A stretch of 64,000 nt of DNA from NCBI GenBank assembly GCA_964555585.1, contig CAZKSN010000003.1, positions 47,416 through 111,415 on the forward strand, in the 5' to 3' direction. The stretch's first letter is position 1; every line of letters starts with the position of its first letter. This stretch comes from CAZKSN01 sp964555585. Lineage in GTDB: Bacteria > Bacillota_I > Bacilli_A > RF39 > UBA660. A program made the position numbers and the translations under genes. Below, piece by piece: positions 53,631-62,765 of this stretch. The notes beneath the pieces were generated by a model. It searched no databases. It was not told where the DNA came from and saw nothing but the letters and a program-made list of their open reading frames with translations.

Positions 53631-54212
53631 TTATATTTTTCTTGCATTCTGAGTAAATTCAGAAATGTCAACTTCTCCTTCATTAAGATATAATCTTTGA
53701 CCAATCTGATCAAACATAACTAATATTGAAGCATAATTAGGAATTCTATTAACCGATATGTTTTGTCTTTCACATTCATTTGTTACAAAATCAATTCCCT
53801 CTTCAATTCTCTGTCTAAAAATATTATTTTCATTAACCGGACTTACACCCAATATTAAGCCAATATTTATAGGAGATGAAATATTTTCCTTTCTTTTATT
53901 TATTTCAGATAATAAATCTTTTATAAAATTTCCATAATTTATTTTTATCTCTGAATTAATTGTTTCCTGTTCAAAATTCCTACTGTTCAATCCTAGTTCT
54001 ATATGAGCTAAAAAAGCAAATTCGTTGCAGAAAGCCAGAAGCGCAACACATGAACCTAAGCCCTGCGTATATAAACCTTTGATTTTTTCATCTGTTGAAG
54101 CATTAAATGACTGTTCAATATATTTTACTTCATTAAAAGTAATATTATCAATATTAAGTTTTTTTAAATAATAATTTATACAATAATTATTATATGCTTC
54201 TTCATTGCTCAT
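53631..54212 (-). CDS. CheD-like protein (putative receptor-type glutamine deamidase fold)
   Basis: A 193-residue protein with LYTQGLGSCVALLAFCNEFA from about residue 47 and AHIELG at 69. That is the CheD pattern TxxLGSCV ... AHIxLP. The catalytic set of CheD (Thr, Cys, His; T21, C27 and H44 in Thermotoga, from memory) maps to T49, C55 and H70. The Thr-Cys spacing of six is the same. A later SPVNENNIFRQRIEEGI block resembles the CheD centre loosely. There are no chemotaxis genes in the window. If real, the deamidase acts on something other than a chemoreceptor. Confidence 0.55.
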   Translation of the reverse strand: MSNEEAYNNYCINYYLKKLNIDNITFNEVKYIEQSFNASTDEKIKGLYTQGLGSCVALLAFCNEFAFLAHIELGLNSRNFEQETINSEIKINYGNFIKDLLSEINKRKENISSPINIGLILGVSPVNENNIFRQRIEEGIDFVTNECERQNISVNRIPNYASILVMFDQIGQRLYLNEGEVDISEFTQNARKI

Positions 54213-54256
54213 TAATTCTCCTTATTTATAAATCATCTTCTCAATTAAATAATTTT

Positions 54257-55903
54257 TTATTCAACACAAACTAAATCCATGCAACATTTGCCATCTTTCT
54301 CGTACATACCAGCAACACAAGCAGAATTTCCTTTTGCTTCACATTGAGCTTGTGGTTTACAATTACTATTAGAATTATTAGTTGTAACTTTTGAAGATGA
54401 GTCTTTTGTTGCACCACCATTACTATTTGGATAATATGATGGAGTTGATTTAGTTCCAGATGAAGCTACACAAGATAGTCCATTACTTGATAGTGTAGTT
54501 CCATTTTTACAACATTTATCATTTCCTACATAATAAGTTCCACTAGGACAACTACTAACTATAGTGGTTTTTATACATTTATTTTCTGATACTGAATAAG
54601 TATATCCATTTGGACAACATCCAACGTGAGATATAAAATACCATCCTTCATCACAACCGCAATTATCCTCCATTGATAAAAACCAACTATAACTACATGC
54701 ACTTGTTTCTTCTTTTTTATTAGCATTGTAATCAGCAAGTAACTGCTTTGCCTTGTTATTAAAATCTGTTAGATAATTTTTCATCATTTCAGTAATATTT
54801 GCTTTTTTTACTGTTACATTGTCAAATCCATAACTTAACTTATTCAATTCTTTTTGATCTTCTAAGAATATATAAAATTCTTTATGTACAGTTTGTTCAT
54901 CTTTTTCTGTAACAAAAGCTCCTAATGAATTATACTTCATATCTTCAAACCTTGTAGTTAAATAACCTCCTGCCTTTTCATCATCACTATAATAATTTTG
55001 GTAATATACATAGTAATATTCTTTGTTTTCACTAGCCATTTTCTCATTAGTCCCTCTAGTATAAATATCAACATTACCACTAATAACTTGAAAACTAGCT
55101 ATATAATAACTAAAAAATTTGCTTTCTAAATATTCTAAGAATTTCTCATTGCCGGATAATTTTCTAAATAATTTAATTTCACCTTCATAATCATCAGTTC
55201 TTGATACATTATAACTATTAGTGGTTAATTTAGAATAAGTGAAAAATTCTGCAGGACCAATAGTCTGGAATATTTTATCTCCTACTTGTACAGTAAATAC
55301 TTTTCCATCTGCTTGACTCACTATTCTAAAATAAGCAGTTCCTTCTTCCATTACTATTCTTGTTTCATTTTCATATATATTAATTTGTATATCATTACTT
55401 CCTGAGAATGATATTAATGAACCATCAGGTAATTCTACAAATGCAACCAGCACTCTGGCATAATCTTCATCGTTTCCAGTTACTATATCAGCAGTATTAT
55501 ATTGCCAACTGAAACTTATTGTGCAGTGATTTTTAACTTCTACTGGTTCTTTGCCTAATGAAGTGGTAGAGTCATCTGTATTAGATTTTTCCTCTTCTTC
55601 GTCACACTTTGTGGTCATTTCAACAGGCGCCAAATTTGTTCCTGTTAAATCATCATAACCCTCCTGACCATAAACTTTAAAAGTTATATCTGACTTTTCA
55701 AATGGTTGGTAAATGCCTTTTTTAATTTTTTCTTCAGTATCATTGGCATAGCCACTTAATAATTTTGTTCTATTTATATTACTACTGATACTATTATTGT
55801 CATCGTTCTTATTTCCTAAAAATATAAATAATAACACTCCAACTAATACTATACACAATGCTGAACCTAAGATAATAATTTTCTTTTTGTCTAATTTAAT
55901 CAC
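54257..55903 (-). CDS. Membrane-anchored FecR-like protein with Cys-rich C-terminal repeats
   Basis: About 548 residues. The GTG at 55903 has GGAGG seven bases upstream and is the likely start (MIKLDKKKIIILGSALCI). One helix (about 9-27) anchors it. Residues about 150-260 resemble a FecR-type domain (LPDGSLISFSGSN, VMEEGTAYFRIVS, then GPAEFFTYS). A long outer part follows. The last 150 residues hold about 20 Cys in EGF- or disulphide-like pieces (CGCDEGWYFISHVGCCPNGY, KCCKNGTTL, CCMDLVCVE) separated by a Ser/Asn linker. Probably an extracellular disulphide-rich protein. Role unknown. Confidence 0.75.
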   Translation of the reverse strand: MIKLDKKKIIILGSALCIVLVGVLLFIFLGNKNDDNNSISSNINRTKLLSGYANDTEEKIKKGIYQPFEKSDITFKVYGQEGYDDLTGTNLAPVEMTTKCDEEEEKSNTDDSTTSLGKEPVEVKNHCTISFSWQYNTADIVTGNDEDYARVLVAFVELPDGSLISFSGSNDIQINIYENETRIVMEEGTAYFRIVSQADGKVFTVQVGDKIFQTIGPAEFFTYSKLTTNSYNVSRTDDYEGEIKLFRKLSGNEKFLEYLESKFFSYYIASFQVISGNVDIYTRGTNEKMASENKEYYYVYYQNYYSDDEKAGGYLTTRFEDMKYNSLGAFVTEKDEQTVHKEFYIFLEDQKELNKLSYGFDNVTVKKANITEMMKNYLTDFNNKAKQLLADYNANKKEETSACSYSWFLSMEDNCGCDEGWYFISHVGCCPNGYTYSVSENKCIKTTIVSSCPSGTYYVGNDKCCKNGTTLSSNGLSCVASSGTKSTPSYYPNSNGGATKDSSSKVTTNNSNSNCKPQAQCEAKGNSACVAGMYEKDGKCCMDLVCVE

Positions 55904-56041
55904 TATTTTTCCTCCATTCAAATTATGATTAACAAGATGTATCATATAAATATTATACTACAATATTTATATAAATTTAACTTTAAATTTTTGATTTGTT
56001 TGAATAAAAATTAAAAAAACTAAACCTATTATATTGCTTTT

Positions 56042-57160
56042 TTATAAGTTTAAACATAAATCACTTATAATAATTGAACTATTATTAATTTTATATTTAC
56101 TAATATTATTTTTACAGTTATTTAATATATCTTTATTTTTAATAATCTTCTTGATGATACTTGCAAATTCATTTTGATCAACAGGAAAAAAGCCAAAATT
56201 ATTGTCAACTAAAAACTGAGCATTTTTTACTTCCTGTCCTGGAATTGGTTCAATAGCACAAAAAGGCTTTTTCATCGCAATAGCTTCACTTGTTAATATT
56301 CCTCCAGGTTTACCAATTACCAAATCACTGGCATTTAATAATTCAGCCATATTATCCACATAGCCTAATACGATGCCATCCTTATTATATTCTTTAATAA
56401 AGTTTAAAGTTGAATCGTAAAGTTTCTTATTACTTCCTGAAACAAAAATATAGGAGAAATCTTCCTTTAACTTTAGAGCTGCTTTAAAATAAGAAAGCCC
56501 ATTGGTATATCCCAAACCGCCACCAACTACAAATAATAGCAGTGGTTTATTTTTATCCAATTTATACTTGTTAAAAGTCTGCTCTTTATCAAAAGAATTA
56601 ATAATAAACTCCCTGACAACAGGTATACCAGTCACCTTTATTTTATTTTCCTCTATTCCTAACTTGATCATATCTTTTCTTATATCTTCTGAAGAAACAC
56701 AAAACATATCAATATGGTTATGAGGAAATACATACCATCTATGTAATCCATAATCAGTAAAAACTGATATTAGTTTAGCTTTAAATTCTTTTTTGTGAGT
56801 TGCTATTAAGCCTGTAGGACCAACTTGAGTAGAAACTATTAAATCCGGATTAAAATCTTTTATTTTCTTTTGTAATTTTTTTGTCCAAAACAATTTTGCA
56901 CAAAAAACAGCAAATTTACTTTCTTTAAGATAATTTTTATACATTTTTTCTCTATAAAGCTTATCTCTATTAATTCTTAATTTAGTTGAAAATATCCTAC
57001 CAACAAATCTAAATAAATTATTTATAATTGGTCTACTGTAAGTAAGTGGATCAAGTAATAATACCTCCGCTCTTCCATTCAGACTTTCTGCTATGGCTTT
57101 AGCCGCCATGTAATGACCAGTTCCATAATTCGTATATAAAATTAATATTTTTTTATTCAT
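56042..57160 (-). CDS. Diglucosyl/monoglucosyl-diacylglycerol synthase-type glycosyltransferase (UgtP-like)
   Basis: A 372-residue GT-B enzyme. The N-terminal MGDG-synthase domain starts KILILYTNYGTGHYMAAKAI (G-x-GH-x2-AA motif). The C-terminal nucleotide-sugar domain has LLLFVVGGGLGYTNG (about 208-222) and IGKPGGILTSEAIAMKKPF (about 287-305). The family makes glucosyl-diacylglycerols, the anchors of lipoteichoic acid and main glycolipids in Mollicutes. The ATG at 57160 has GGAAGG upstream. Confidence 0.88.
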   Translation of the reverse strand: MNKKILILYTNYGTGHYMAAKAIAESLNGRAEVLLLDPLTYSRPIINNLFRFVGRIFSTKLRINRDKLYREKMYKNYLKESKFAVFCAKLFWTKKLQKKIKDFNPDLIVSTQVGPTGLIATHKKEFKAKLISVFTDYGLHRWYVFPHNHIDMFCVSSEDIRKDMIKLGIEENKIKVTGIPVVREFIINSFDKEQTFNKYKLDKNKPLLLFVVGGGLGYTNGLSYFKAALKLKEDFSYIFVSGSNKKLYDSTLNFIKEYNKDGIVLGYVDNMAELLNASDLVIGKPGGILTSEAIAMKKPFCAIEPIPGQEVKNAQFLVDNNFGFFPVDQNEFASIIKKIIKNKDILNNCKNNISKYKINNSSIIISDLCLNL

Positions 57161-57295
57161 TATACCTTCCAATTTAATTATATATTATAAATATGGTTTA
57201 TGCAATTTCATTCCTTAGCTTTTACAAAACAAAAATTCTTTGCTAACATTTTTCCAAAATATATCAGTTGTTGATATTATCTATAAAACATTTTA

Positions 57296-57928
57296 TCATT
57301 TTTCTATATATTTTTCTAATTCCTTATCTAAAATTTTATTAATTATTATTGATGCATTTTTTTGAAACTTATCCCAATCATAATTTTTAGAATTCTCATT
57401 TAAAAATGGTTCATCACTTATGCCTTTTATTATTAAATAATTAATATTATTTAATTCTGATACTTTAGCAATTGGAGCACTTTCCATATCTACAAAATCT
57501 ATATTTTCTTTTTTTAATTTTAATGAATCATCTTTGTTTGTTAAAGGAATATCACTTGTTCCTATACAGCCTGTTTTAACATTATCTTTAATCTCTATAT
57601 CCGTACCGTAATATCCAATATTTTCATATGATAAATCATATTCACATGTTTCATTTGGAAATACTATATCAAATAATTTGAACTTATTACTTGTTGAAGC
57701 ACATGTTCCAACAACAATTATTTTCTTTGGATTAAATTTATCTATAATCCATTGAGTAGAAGCACTGGACTCTGTCTTACCCACTCCAATTTTAAAAAAC
57801 ATAATATTTTTATTATTTATAGTTTTTAAGAAATACTTTCCAAATACATATTTTTCAATTTTCTCTATTTCATAATATTTTTTTGCTGCATCAAACTCAT
57901 AGGAAGAAGCCAGAAAAATCGCTATCAT
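57296..57928 (-). CDS. Nucleoside phosphorylase-family protein (MTA/SAH nucleosidase-like)
   Basis: A 210-residue Pnp/Udp-fold protein with GVGKTESSASTQWI (about 48-61), VVGTCASTSNKFKLFDIV (about 72-89) and the substrate-site DMESAPIAKV (about 147-156). There is also the KGISDEP Asp near 170. In MTA/SAH nucleosidase the motif is DMEGAAIA and the Asp is the general acid. It probably cleaves a purine nucleoside or thioether nucleoside. The gap upstream (57929-58171) has a weak copy of the repeat hairpin described below near 57975. Confidence 0.8.
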   Translation of the reverse strand: MIAIFLASSYEFDAAKKYYEIEKIEKYVFGKYFLKTINNKNIMFFKIGVGKTESSASTQWIIDKFNPKKIIVVGTCASTSNKFKLFDIVFPNETCEYDLSYENIGYYGTDIEIKDNVKTGCIGTSDIPLTNKDDSLKLKKENIDFVDMESAPIAKVSELNNINYLIIKGISDEPFLNENSKNYDWDKFQKNASIIINKILDKELEKYIEK

Positions 57929-58171
57929 AATTTTTACTCCTTTAACTTATTTATTAATTCAATTATATAACATTTTAATAAAATTAAAAACTGTAGATTT
58001 TATTAAAAATATTTTGAAATTTGACATAATTGTTACCATTAGTCGTAGAGATAACAGTTGTTCCTAAGAAAGATATTCCGCTACACAAGATTATTTTCAT
58101 AATGATTATATGTAAAGCATATCTTCTAAAAAACATCAAGAAGTGATATAATTATTTTGAGGTATTGAAAT

Positions 58172-58678
58172 ATGGAAAAAACAATTGGTGTAATTATTTT
58201 GCTTTGTTTGATTTTAGGATATTTTATTAAAGAAAGGCTTTTAAATAAAAATTCAGCTATAGAGGAAAATCAGACAAAAAATAAAAACATTTACATTAAA
58301 AGAAAATTATTAACAAATACTGAATTGACATTTTACAATTATTTTAAAAAACTTGAACCACAATATATTGTTCTACCACAAATAAATTTGGCAAGCATAA
58401 TAAATAAAAAGAATAATTTTAGAACTTATCAAAATGAACTATATAGAAATATTGACTTCTGTATATTTGACCAGAATTTAGAAGTGTTATTAGCAATAGA
58501 AATTAATGATGATTCACATAAAACATATAAAAGAAAATTAAGAGATAAAAAAGTAAAAGAAATACTAAATAGTTGCAGTATAGAGTTACTGACATATAAT
58601 GTAAATTACCCTAACACAGAAACAAGTGTGATTGAAAGAACTTTAAAAACATTAGAAAATATTGTAAATAAAAAATGA
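58172..58678 (+). CDS. DUF2726 domain protein with N-terminal membrane helix
   Basis: A 168-residue protein with one helix at about 5-20. A DUF2726-type nuclease-like fold follows: LLTNTELTFYNYFKKLEPQY, then RNIDFCIFDQ and LAIEINDDSHKTYKRKLRDK (about 110-129). The D and E-x-N-D-D-x-S-H residues resemble the PD-(D/E)XK-like active site described for such domains (DFV, ELDDxSH). A role at DNA ends or as restriction-like enzyme is possible. Function is not established. RBS ttgaggt; own plus-strand unit. Confidence 0.78.
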   Translation: MEKTIGVIILLCLILGYFIKERLLNKNSAIEENQTKNKNIYIKRKLLTNTELTFYNYFKKLEPQYIVLPQINLASIINKKNNFRTYQNELYRNIDFCIFDQNLEVLLAIEINDDSHKTYKRKLRDKKVKEILNSCSIELLTYNVNYPNTETSVIERTLKTLENIVNKK

Positions 58679-58704
58679 TTAGTACTTAACATCAATCATT
58701 TTTT
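58671..58704 (+). terminator. Terminator after the DUF2726 gene
   Basis: Arms aaaaatgatt / aatcattttt over a 13-base loop, starting inside the last codons, with a T run. Confidence 0.75.
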
Positions 58705-58783
58705 AATTTAGCCTATGAGCTTTATTTTCAATTTTATTAGCTTAGTGTGTTAATCAACTGATCAAATAATAGATTATTTCGAA

Positions 58784-59458
58784 CTATGGCATTTCAGCTG
58801 AGCAAAAAGTATTATGAATAACATTGAGCTGCGTTTCATTAAATGTTCCGTTTGCAAATTTTACTGAATATGTTGTTAACTTTTGTGGATTTTGATCATC
58901 AACAATGACTTCTTCCATAGCACAAACATGGTATAGCAAAGTAGTATTATTATCTAAAATATCTTTACTTAAATTAAATATTTCCTGTCCCTGAAGATTT
59001 GTATAAAATTCTTCAACTAGATTTAAATTTTTATCAAATAACCATAAAGTATATTCATCACCTGGAGCCATTTGATTAGTTCCTACTAATAAATACTCAT
59101 TATTCATTACAGCAATAAATTTAATAAACCCGTTTAAATCAAGCTTTTTGTTATTTACTGTTATATAATCGTTTTCGCTATCTATCCACGATTCGCTATC
59201 TACATCATAAATCTGAATAGACACTTTATAAGTATTGCCATCAAGTGTAATATCATCAAGATTTTTTGAACAATCGCCAGAAGCTGGGCATATATCACTC
59301 ACTAAAACACTATAAGCTTTATTATTATTATTTTGATTTTCTTTAATGTTATTGTCTTTAAACACTTTATCATAAACAAGATACCCGCCAAGTCCAACAA
59401 CTAATAGAGATAAAACTACTATTAAAATTACAATTCCTTTACTATTTTTTGCTTCCAT
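58784..59458 (-). CDS. Membrane-anchored hypothetical protein
   Basis: A 224-residue protein with a short cytoplasmic start (MEAKNSKGIV), one helix (about 10-30), an Asn-rich linker and an outer domain of about 170 residues. Four Cys (DICPASGDCS, HVCAMEE, TFCSAE) could form disulphides. No family recognised. The overall plan is the same as for the proteins at 1 and 54257. Confidence 0.7.
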   Translation of the reverse strand: MEAKNSKGIVILIVVLSLLVVGLGGYLVYDKVFKDNNIKENQNNNNKAYSVLVSDICPASGDCSKNLDDITLDGNTYKVSIQIYDVDSESWIDSENDYITVNNKKLDLNGFIKFIAVMNNEYLLVGTNQMAPGDEYTLWLFDKNLNLVEEFYTNLQGQEIFNLSKDILDNNTTLLYHVCAMEEVIVDDQNPQKLTTYSVKFANGTFNETQLNVIHNTFCSAEMP

Positions 59459-59537
59459 ATAAAATTAACTCCTATCTTACCTACAATTGTATCATTATTC
59501 AAATTTATTTTCAACAGCGTATGCTTCTTATTAATTA

Positions 59538-60326
59538 TTAATGAATGTTTAATTTTTTTATATCTTTATCAGTAATTAAGCCAATCTTTTTTCCTTGTTT
59601 TGTAAAATCTTTTATAAATTTCTTTTCTTTTGTAGATATTACTTTTTGTATTATTTTATCAATATCTAAATCTTCTTGAACAGCACTTATTAATTCAATT
59701 AAGTAATAACTATCTCTTTTTTCAATGAAATAATCTTCTATAAGAGAAAAGTTTATTTTTTTATGATTATAGTTAAAAGCTAATCTCCATAAAGCTTCTC
59801 TTTTATCATCCTTGATACCAACTTTGACTAAATCATCAAATCCTTCTTGAGTTATTACAGGAGGCATAGGTACATATATATAATTCGTAATAAATTCTAA
59901 AAGTTCATCATCATTCATTTTTTTAGCATATTTAATTACTAATGAATTTTTAGTCAATAACTCAAATAAAGCTTCATATAGTTTTCCACCATCCCGTATA
60001 TTTTCTTTATCTTTTAATAATTCATTATATTGTTTATCTACAAATAATTTTGCTTCTTCATCATTAATATTGTATTTTGAATCATCTTTAGCTTTTTCTA
60101 AAAATTTCAACATATAATCTATTTTTGATATTCTATTATTTTCAATTTCATCAATCTCATTAGGAATATTATTTTTAATATTTTGAACATCTGAAATCAA
60201 TTGATTAATTTCCTTTATTTCTTTTTTTGAATATTTAGATAAATCAATACTATTCAATTCTTTAAGTAGCTCATCACTATTGATAAATTTATTAATATAA
60301 CGATACATTAAATTTACTAAGTCCAT
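59538..60326 (-). CDS. Hypothetical helical protein, first unit left of repeat R4
   Basis: A 262-residue, mostly helical and acidic protein starting MDLVNLMYRYINKFINSDEL. It has a pair-like repeat of ELLKEL / LLTKNSL segments but no motif that I can name. The ATG at 60326 has AAAGGTGAT before it, inside the shared sequence tataattatataatattttt. It follows repeat R4 in the transcription direction. Confidence 0.68.
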   Translation of the reverse strand: MDLVNLMYRYINKFINSDELLKELNSIDLSKYSKKEIKEINQLISDVQNIKNNIPNEIDEIENNRISKIDYMLKFLEKAKDDSKYNINDEEAKLFVDKQYNELLKDKENIRDGGKLYEALFELLTKNSLVIKYAKKMNDDELLEFITNYIYVPMPPVITQEGFDDLVKVGIKDDKREALWRLAFNYNHKKINFSLIEDYFIEKRDSYYLIELISAVQEDLDIDKIIQKVISTKEKKFIKDFTKQGKKIGLITDKDIKKLNIH

Positions 60327-60369
60327 TTTTATCACCTTTAATTATAATTATATAATATTTTTTCTTATA

Positions 60370-60430
60370 ACTCCATAAGTTGGAGTAAAATTGTAAATGA
60401 TCGGGATTTAAAATAGATTTCCAAAATTTA
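60370..60430 (-). repeat. Repeat R4: degenerate tRNA-Pro 3'-end copy with hairpin
   Basis: Plus-strand gtaaatgatcggga at 60393-60406, then tttaaaatagatttccaaaa. Next to it lies a different small hairpin (actcca / tggagt, 60370-60386). It matches R1 closely: cataaatggtcggga then tttaaaagggatttccaaat. Confidence 0.75.
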
Positions 60431-60439
60431 TTTTAATAA

Positions 60440-61354
60440 TTATAATAATTTTTTATAATATTCTTTATTTTCTAAAATATATTTTAAATCATTTATACAT
60501 TCTAACGCTAAATTTTCTTCAGATTTTCCAATAAAGTAGTTCATTACTATTAATTCAGTTTCTAATAAATATAAATATATTTTTTCTTTTTCTTCAACAA
60601 GATTGGGATTATTTTGCTTATATTCAAATAAAAACAATTCTATTTTTTCTTTATCTTTTAAAATTCTTTGTAAAAAATATGCAATATCAAAATATATATC
60701 TCCTTTAAGAGCTAAATCAAAATCTAATATAACATCTGCACAATTATTATTAAAAAGTAAGTTTCCAGTGTGAAAATCACCATGTATTAATTGATTATTT
60801 AAAGATTTATTTCCTGAAATTTTTATTAAATCATTTTCAACAATCTTAATAATTGAAGCTAATTTATTTTTTTTAATGAATTTTCGGTTTTTATGAATAT
60901 ATAATTTAATTATTTCAGTAGTATCTAATTTCTTTATATTATTTAAATCAACATTTTTTAAAGCTAAATGTAATGAAGCCAATAATCTAGCACACTCTTT
61001 CAATAATTTATAATTAGATAAATCTTTATTTGTAATTTTTGTTCCTTCAACATAATTTATTAATATATACTTTTTATTCATATATTTAACAAATTTTTCC
61101 CCATATTTTGTTTTCATTATTGTATATGTCTTTATATTATAATTTTTTAATTCATGACTAATTTGTTCTTGTTTGTCTATAATATCAACTCTTGGTATTT
61201 CTTTTAAATAATATATTTTATTATCATCGGCTATTATTTTATATGAGTCATGATTACCACTTGCTTTTTCATAAGCAGTCATTGTTAAACCATATAAAAT
61301 GCATATTTTATTAATCTTTTTATCATCAAAATGTTTATTGAATTTTAAGATCAT
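60440..61354 (-). CDS. Aminoglycoside phosphotransferase/choline kinase-family protein
   Basis: A 304-residue protein-kinase-like phosphotransferase. It has a nucleotide-binding start (YYLKEIPRV Lys near 49), the catalytic HGDFHTGNLLFN (about 190-201), and the metal-binding DFDLALKGDIYFDIAYFL (about 207-224). Members phosphorylate small alcohols, sugars or antibiotics; this is not a known resistance enzyme by sequence. It is one of the single-gene units between repeats R3 and R4. It has AGGTGAT before the ATG and tataattatataatattttt upstream. Confidence 0.82.
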   Translation of the reverse strand: MILKFNKHFDDKKINKICILYGLTMTAYEKASGNHDSYKIIADDNKIYYLKEIPRVDIIDKQEQISHELKNYNIKTYTIMKTKYGEKFVKYMNKKYILINYVEGTKITNKDLSNYKLLKECARLLASLHLALKNVDLNNIKKLDTTEIIKLYIHKNRKFIKKNKLASIIKIVENDLIKISGNKSLNNQLIHGDFHTGNLLFNNNCADVILDFDLALKGDIYFDIAYFLQRILKDKEKIELFLFEYKQNNPNLVEEKEKIYLYLLETELIVMNYFIGKSEENLALECINDLKYILENKEYYKKLL

Positions 61355-61388
61355 ATTATCACCTAAATATAATTATATAATATTTTTA

Positions 61389-61413
61389 TATAAAATGGGT
61401 TCAAAAATTTTTA
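61389..61413 (-). repeat. Repeat R3: partial copy
   Basis: Plus-strand tataaaatgggttcaaaaat then ttttta corresponds to the second half of the repeat (tttaaaagggatttccaaat in R1). The cggga half is missing. It lies between the S41 peptidase and APH genes. Weak on its own; its position in the series is the support. Confidence 0.45.
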
Positions 61414-61417
61414 TGTT

Positions 61418-62596
61418 TTATAAGTTCAATCCTTGATTTTCAACCTCTTCCAAAACTTTATTACTATTAATTATAGATAGCGCAATAGTTAAAGCTTGTT
61501 CACTAGAACAAATAATATTAGGGACTGTATTATAAAAATTCTGATAATCAATATTCCCTTTATTATTTACTGGAGCCTCAACTGGAAGATTAATACTGGC
61601 ATTATCACTTATTTTTATTCTCAAAGGTGTAACACCACATCCTTCTCCCATTGTTGGTTCCCCAATCACTGTTGCATAACCTGTTTCTTTACATATCCTA
61701 GCTAAACAATCTGCTGATGAAAATACTTTATCATTTATAAGCAGATATTTTTTATAATTTTTTGCATTAGGATTACTAGGTATTGCAAGCCAATTACAGT
61801 TTTCTACTTCATTTGTAAATAAATTAGCCCATATATCTTTACATATTATATTCTCATTTGTAAAAGATGAAAAATATTGAAAATATTGATCTGTTCCTCC
61901 ACTATTATTTCGAATATCAATAATTATATTTTCAAAGGAACCATTTTGGAGCATATTACTTAATTCTTCAAATTTTATCTTATCTTTTTCTAAATATCCA
62001 GAACTAAAACTTTCAATTTTAATTATTATAGTATTATCTAAAGCAGTAATTGTTACATTTTCATTTTCCACTTTTTCTTTTGCTCTTTTCACAATTACAT
62101 TGTCTTCAGGTATTTTATCCAAAATTCTTTTTTTTATAAATTCTAAAAATTTTACGTCATCTAAATTTTCAATATTATTAACTTCTAATATTAAATCTTC
62201 AATATTATTTTCATTTAAAAATTTAGTTGTTTCTACATTATTTTCTTTTTTTAAATTCTCATAAATTCTAAATAATTCTTCAGCATATGATGAATCAAAT
62301 TTTATATATACATGCCCAGAATTCAATGGACTGACAATATTTTCAAATATAAAACTTAAAAACTTTTTATCATCTAAATTTTCAATTTGATCTAATTTTT
62401 GAATTAAAAATGGTAAATAATCTTTATTGAAAGTATTGTTATTTTTGTATTGCAAATAATAATATTGACTCTTTAACAAAGTTTTGTAAATATTTATTAA
62501 TTTTTCTTGGTAAGTTTTACAATTGTTATATTCCCTTTGTAATAAATCTTGTAATTCTTTTCTTTCCTCTTTTATAGTATTAACAGTTTTTTCCAT
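61418..62596 (-). CDS. S41 family (C-terminal processing-like) peptidase
   Basis: A 392-residue protein without signal peptide and without a recognisable PDZ domain. The N-terminal 190 residues are helical. The S41 domain has IIIDIRNNSGGTDQYFQYFS (about 221-240), the nucleophile Ser region KVFSSADCLARICKETG (about 289-305), and GEPTMGEGCGV with the catalytic base region. Tail-specific proteases cut misfolded or tagged proteins. The lack of export signal is unusual for this group. It lies between repeats R2 and R3. Confidence 0.82.
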   Translation of the reverse strand: MEKTVNTIKEERKELQDLLQREYNNCKTYQEKLINIYKTLLKSQYYYLQYKNNNTFNKDYLPFLIQKLDQIENLDDKKFLSFIFENIVSPLNSGHVYIKFDSSYAEELFRIYENLKKENNVETTKFLNENNIEDLILEVNNIENLDDVKFLEFIKKRILDKIPEDNVIVKRAKEKVENENVTITALDNTIIIKIESFSSGYLEKDKIKFEELSNMLQNGSFENIIIDIRNNSGGTDQYFQYFSSFTNENIICKDIWANLFTNEVENCNWLAIPSNPNAKNYKKYLLINDKVFSSADCLARICKETGYATVIGEPTMGEGCGVTPLRIKISDNASINLPVEAPVNNKGNIDYQNFYNTVPNIICSSEQALTIALSIINSNKVLEEVENQGLNL

Positions 62597-62687
62597 TTAT
62601 TTCTCCTATTAAATTAATTAAAAAATATATATTATATAAATATATTACCATTTTTAAAACATTTTGAAAATATCACTTTAGTAAATT

Positions 62688-62765
62688 AAAAACTGTGAAT
62701 TTTTATTTCCACAGTTTTTTCATTCATATATGGTCGGGAAATAAAAGGGTTTCCAAATTTATATT
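62688..62765 (-). repeat. Repeat R2: tRNA-Pro 3'-end copy with terminator hairpin
   Basis: Hairpin aaaaactgtg / ccacagtttt at 62688-62720, then cattcatatatggtcggga (to 62739) and aataaaagggtttccaaat. The hairpin and cattcat are nearly identical to those downstream of tRNA-Pro (63821-63870). Confidence 0.85.

Noticed and set aside
60340..61380. tataattatataatattttt as part of the tRNA-derived repeat unit
   Set aside because: Similar -10-rich stretches also precede pduL (19740) and fmt (1550), so this looks like a general promoter style of the genome and not a part of the array.
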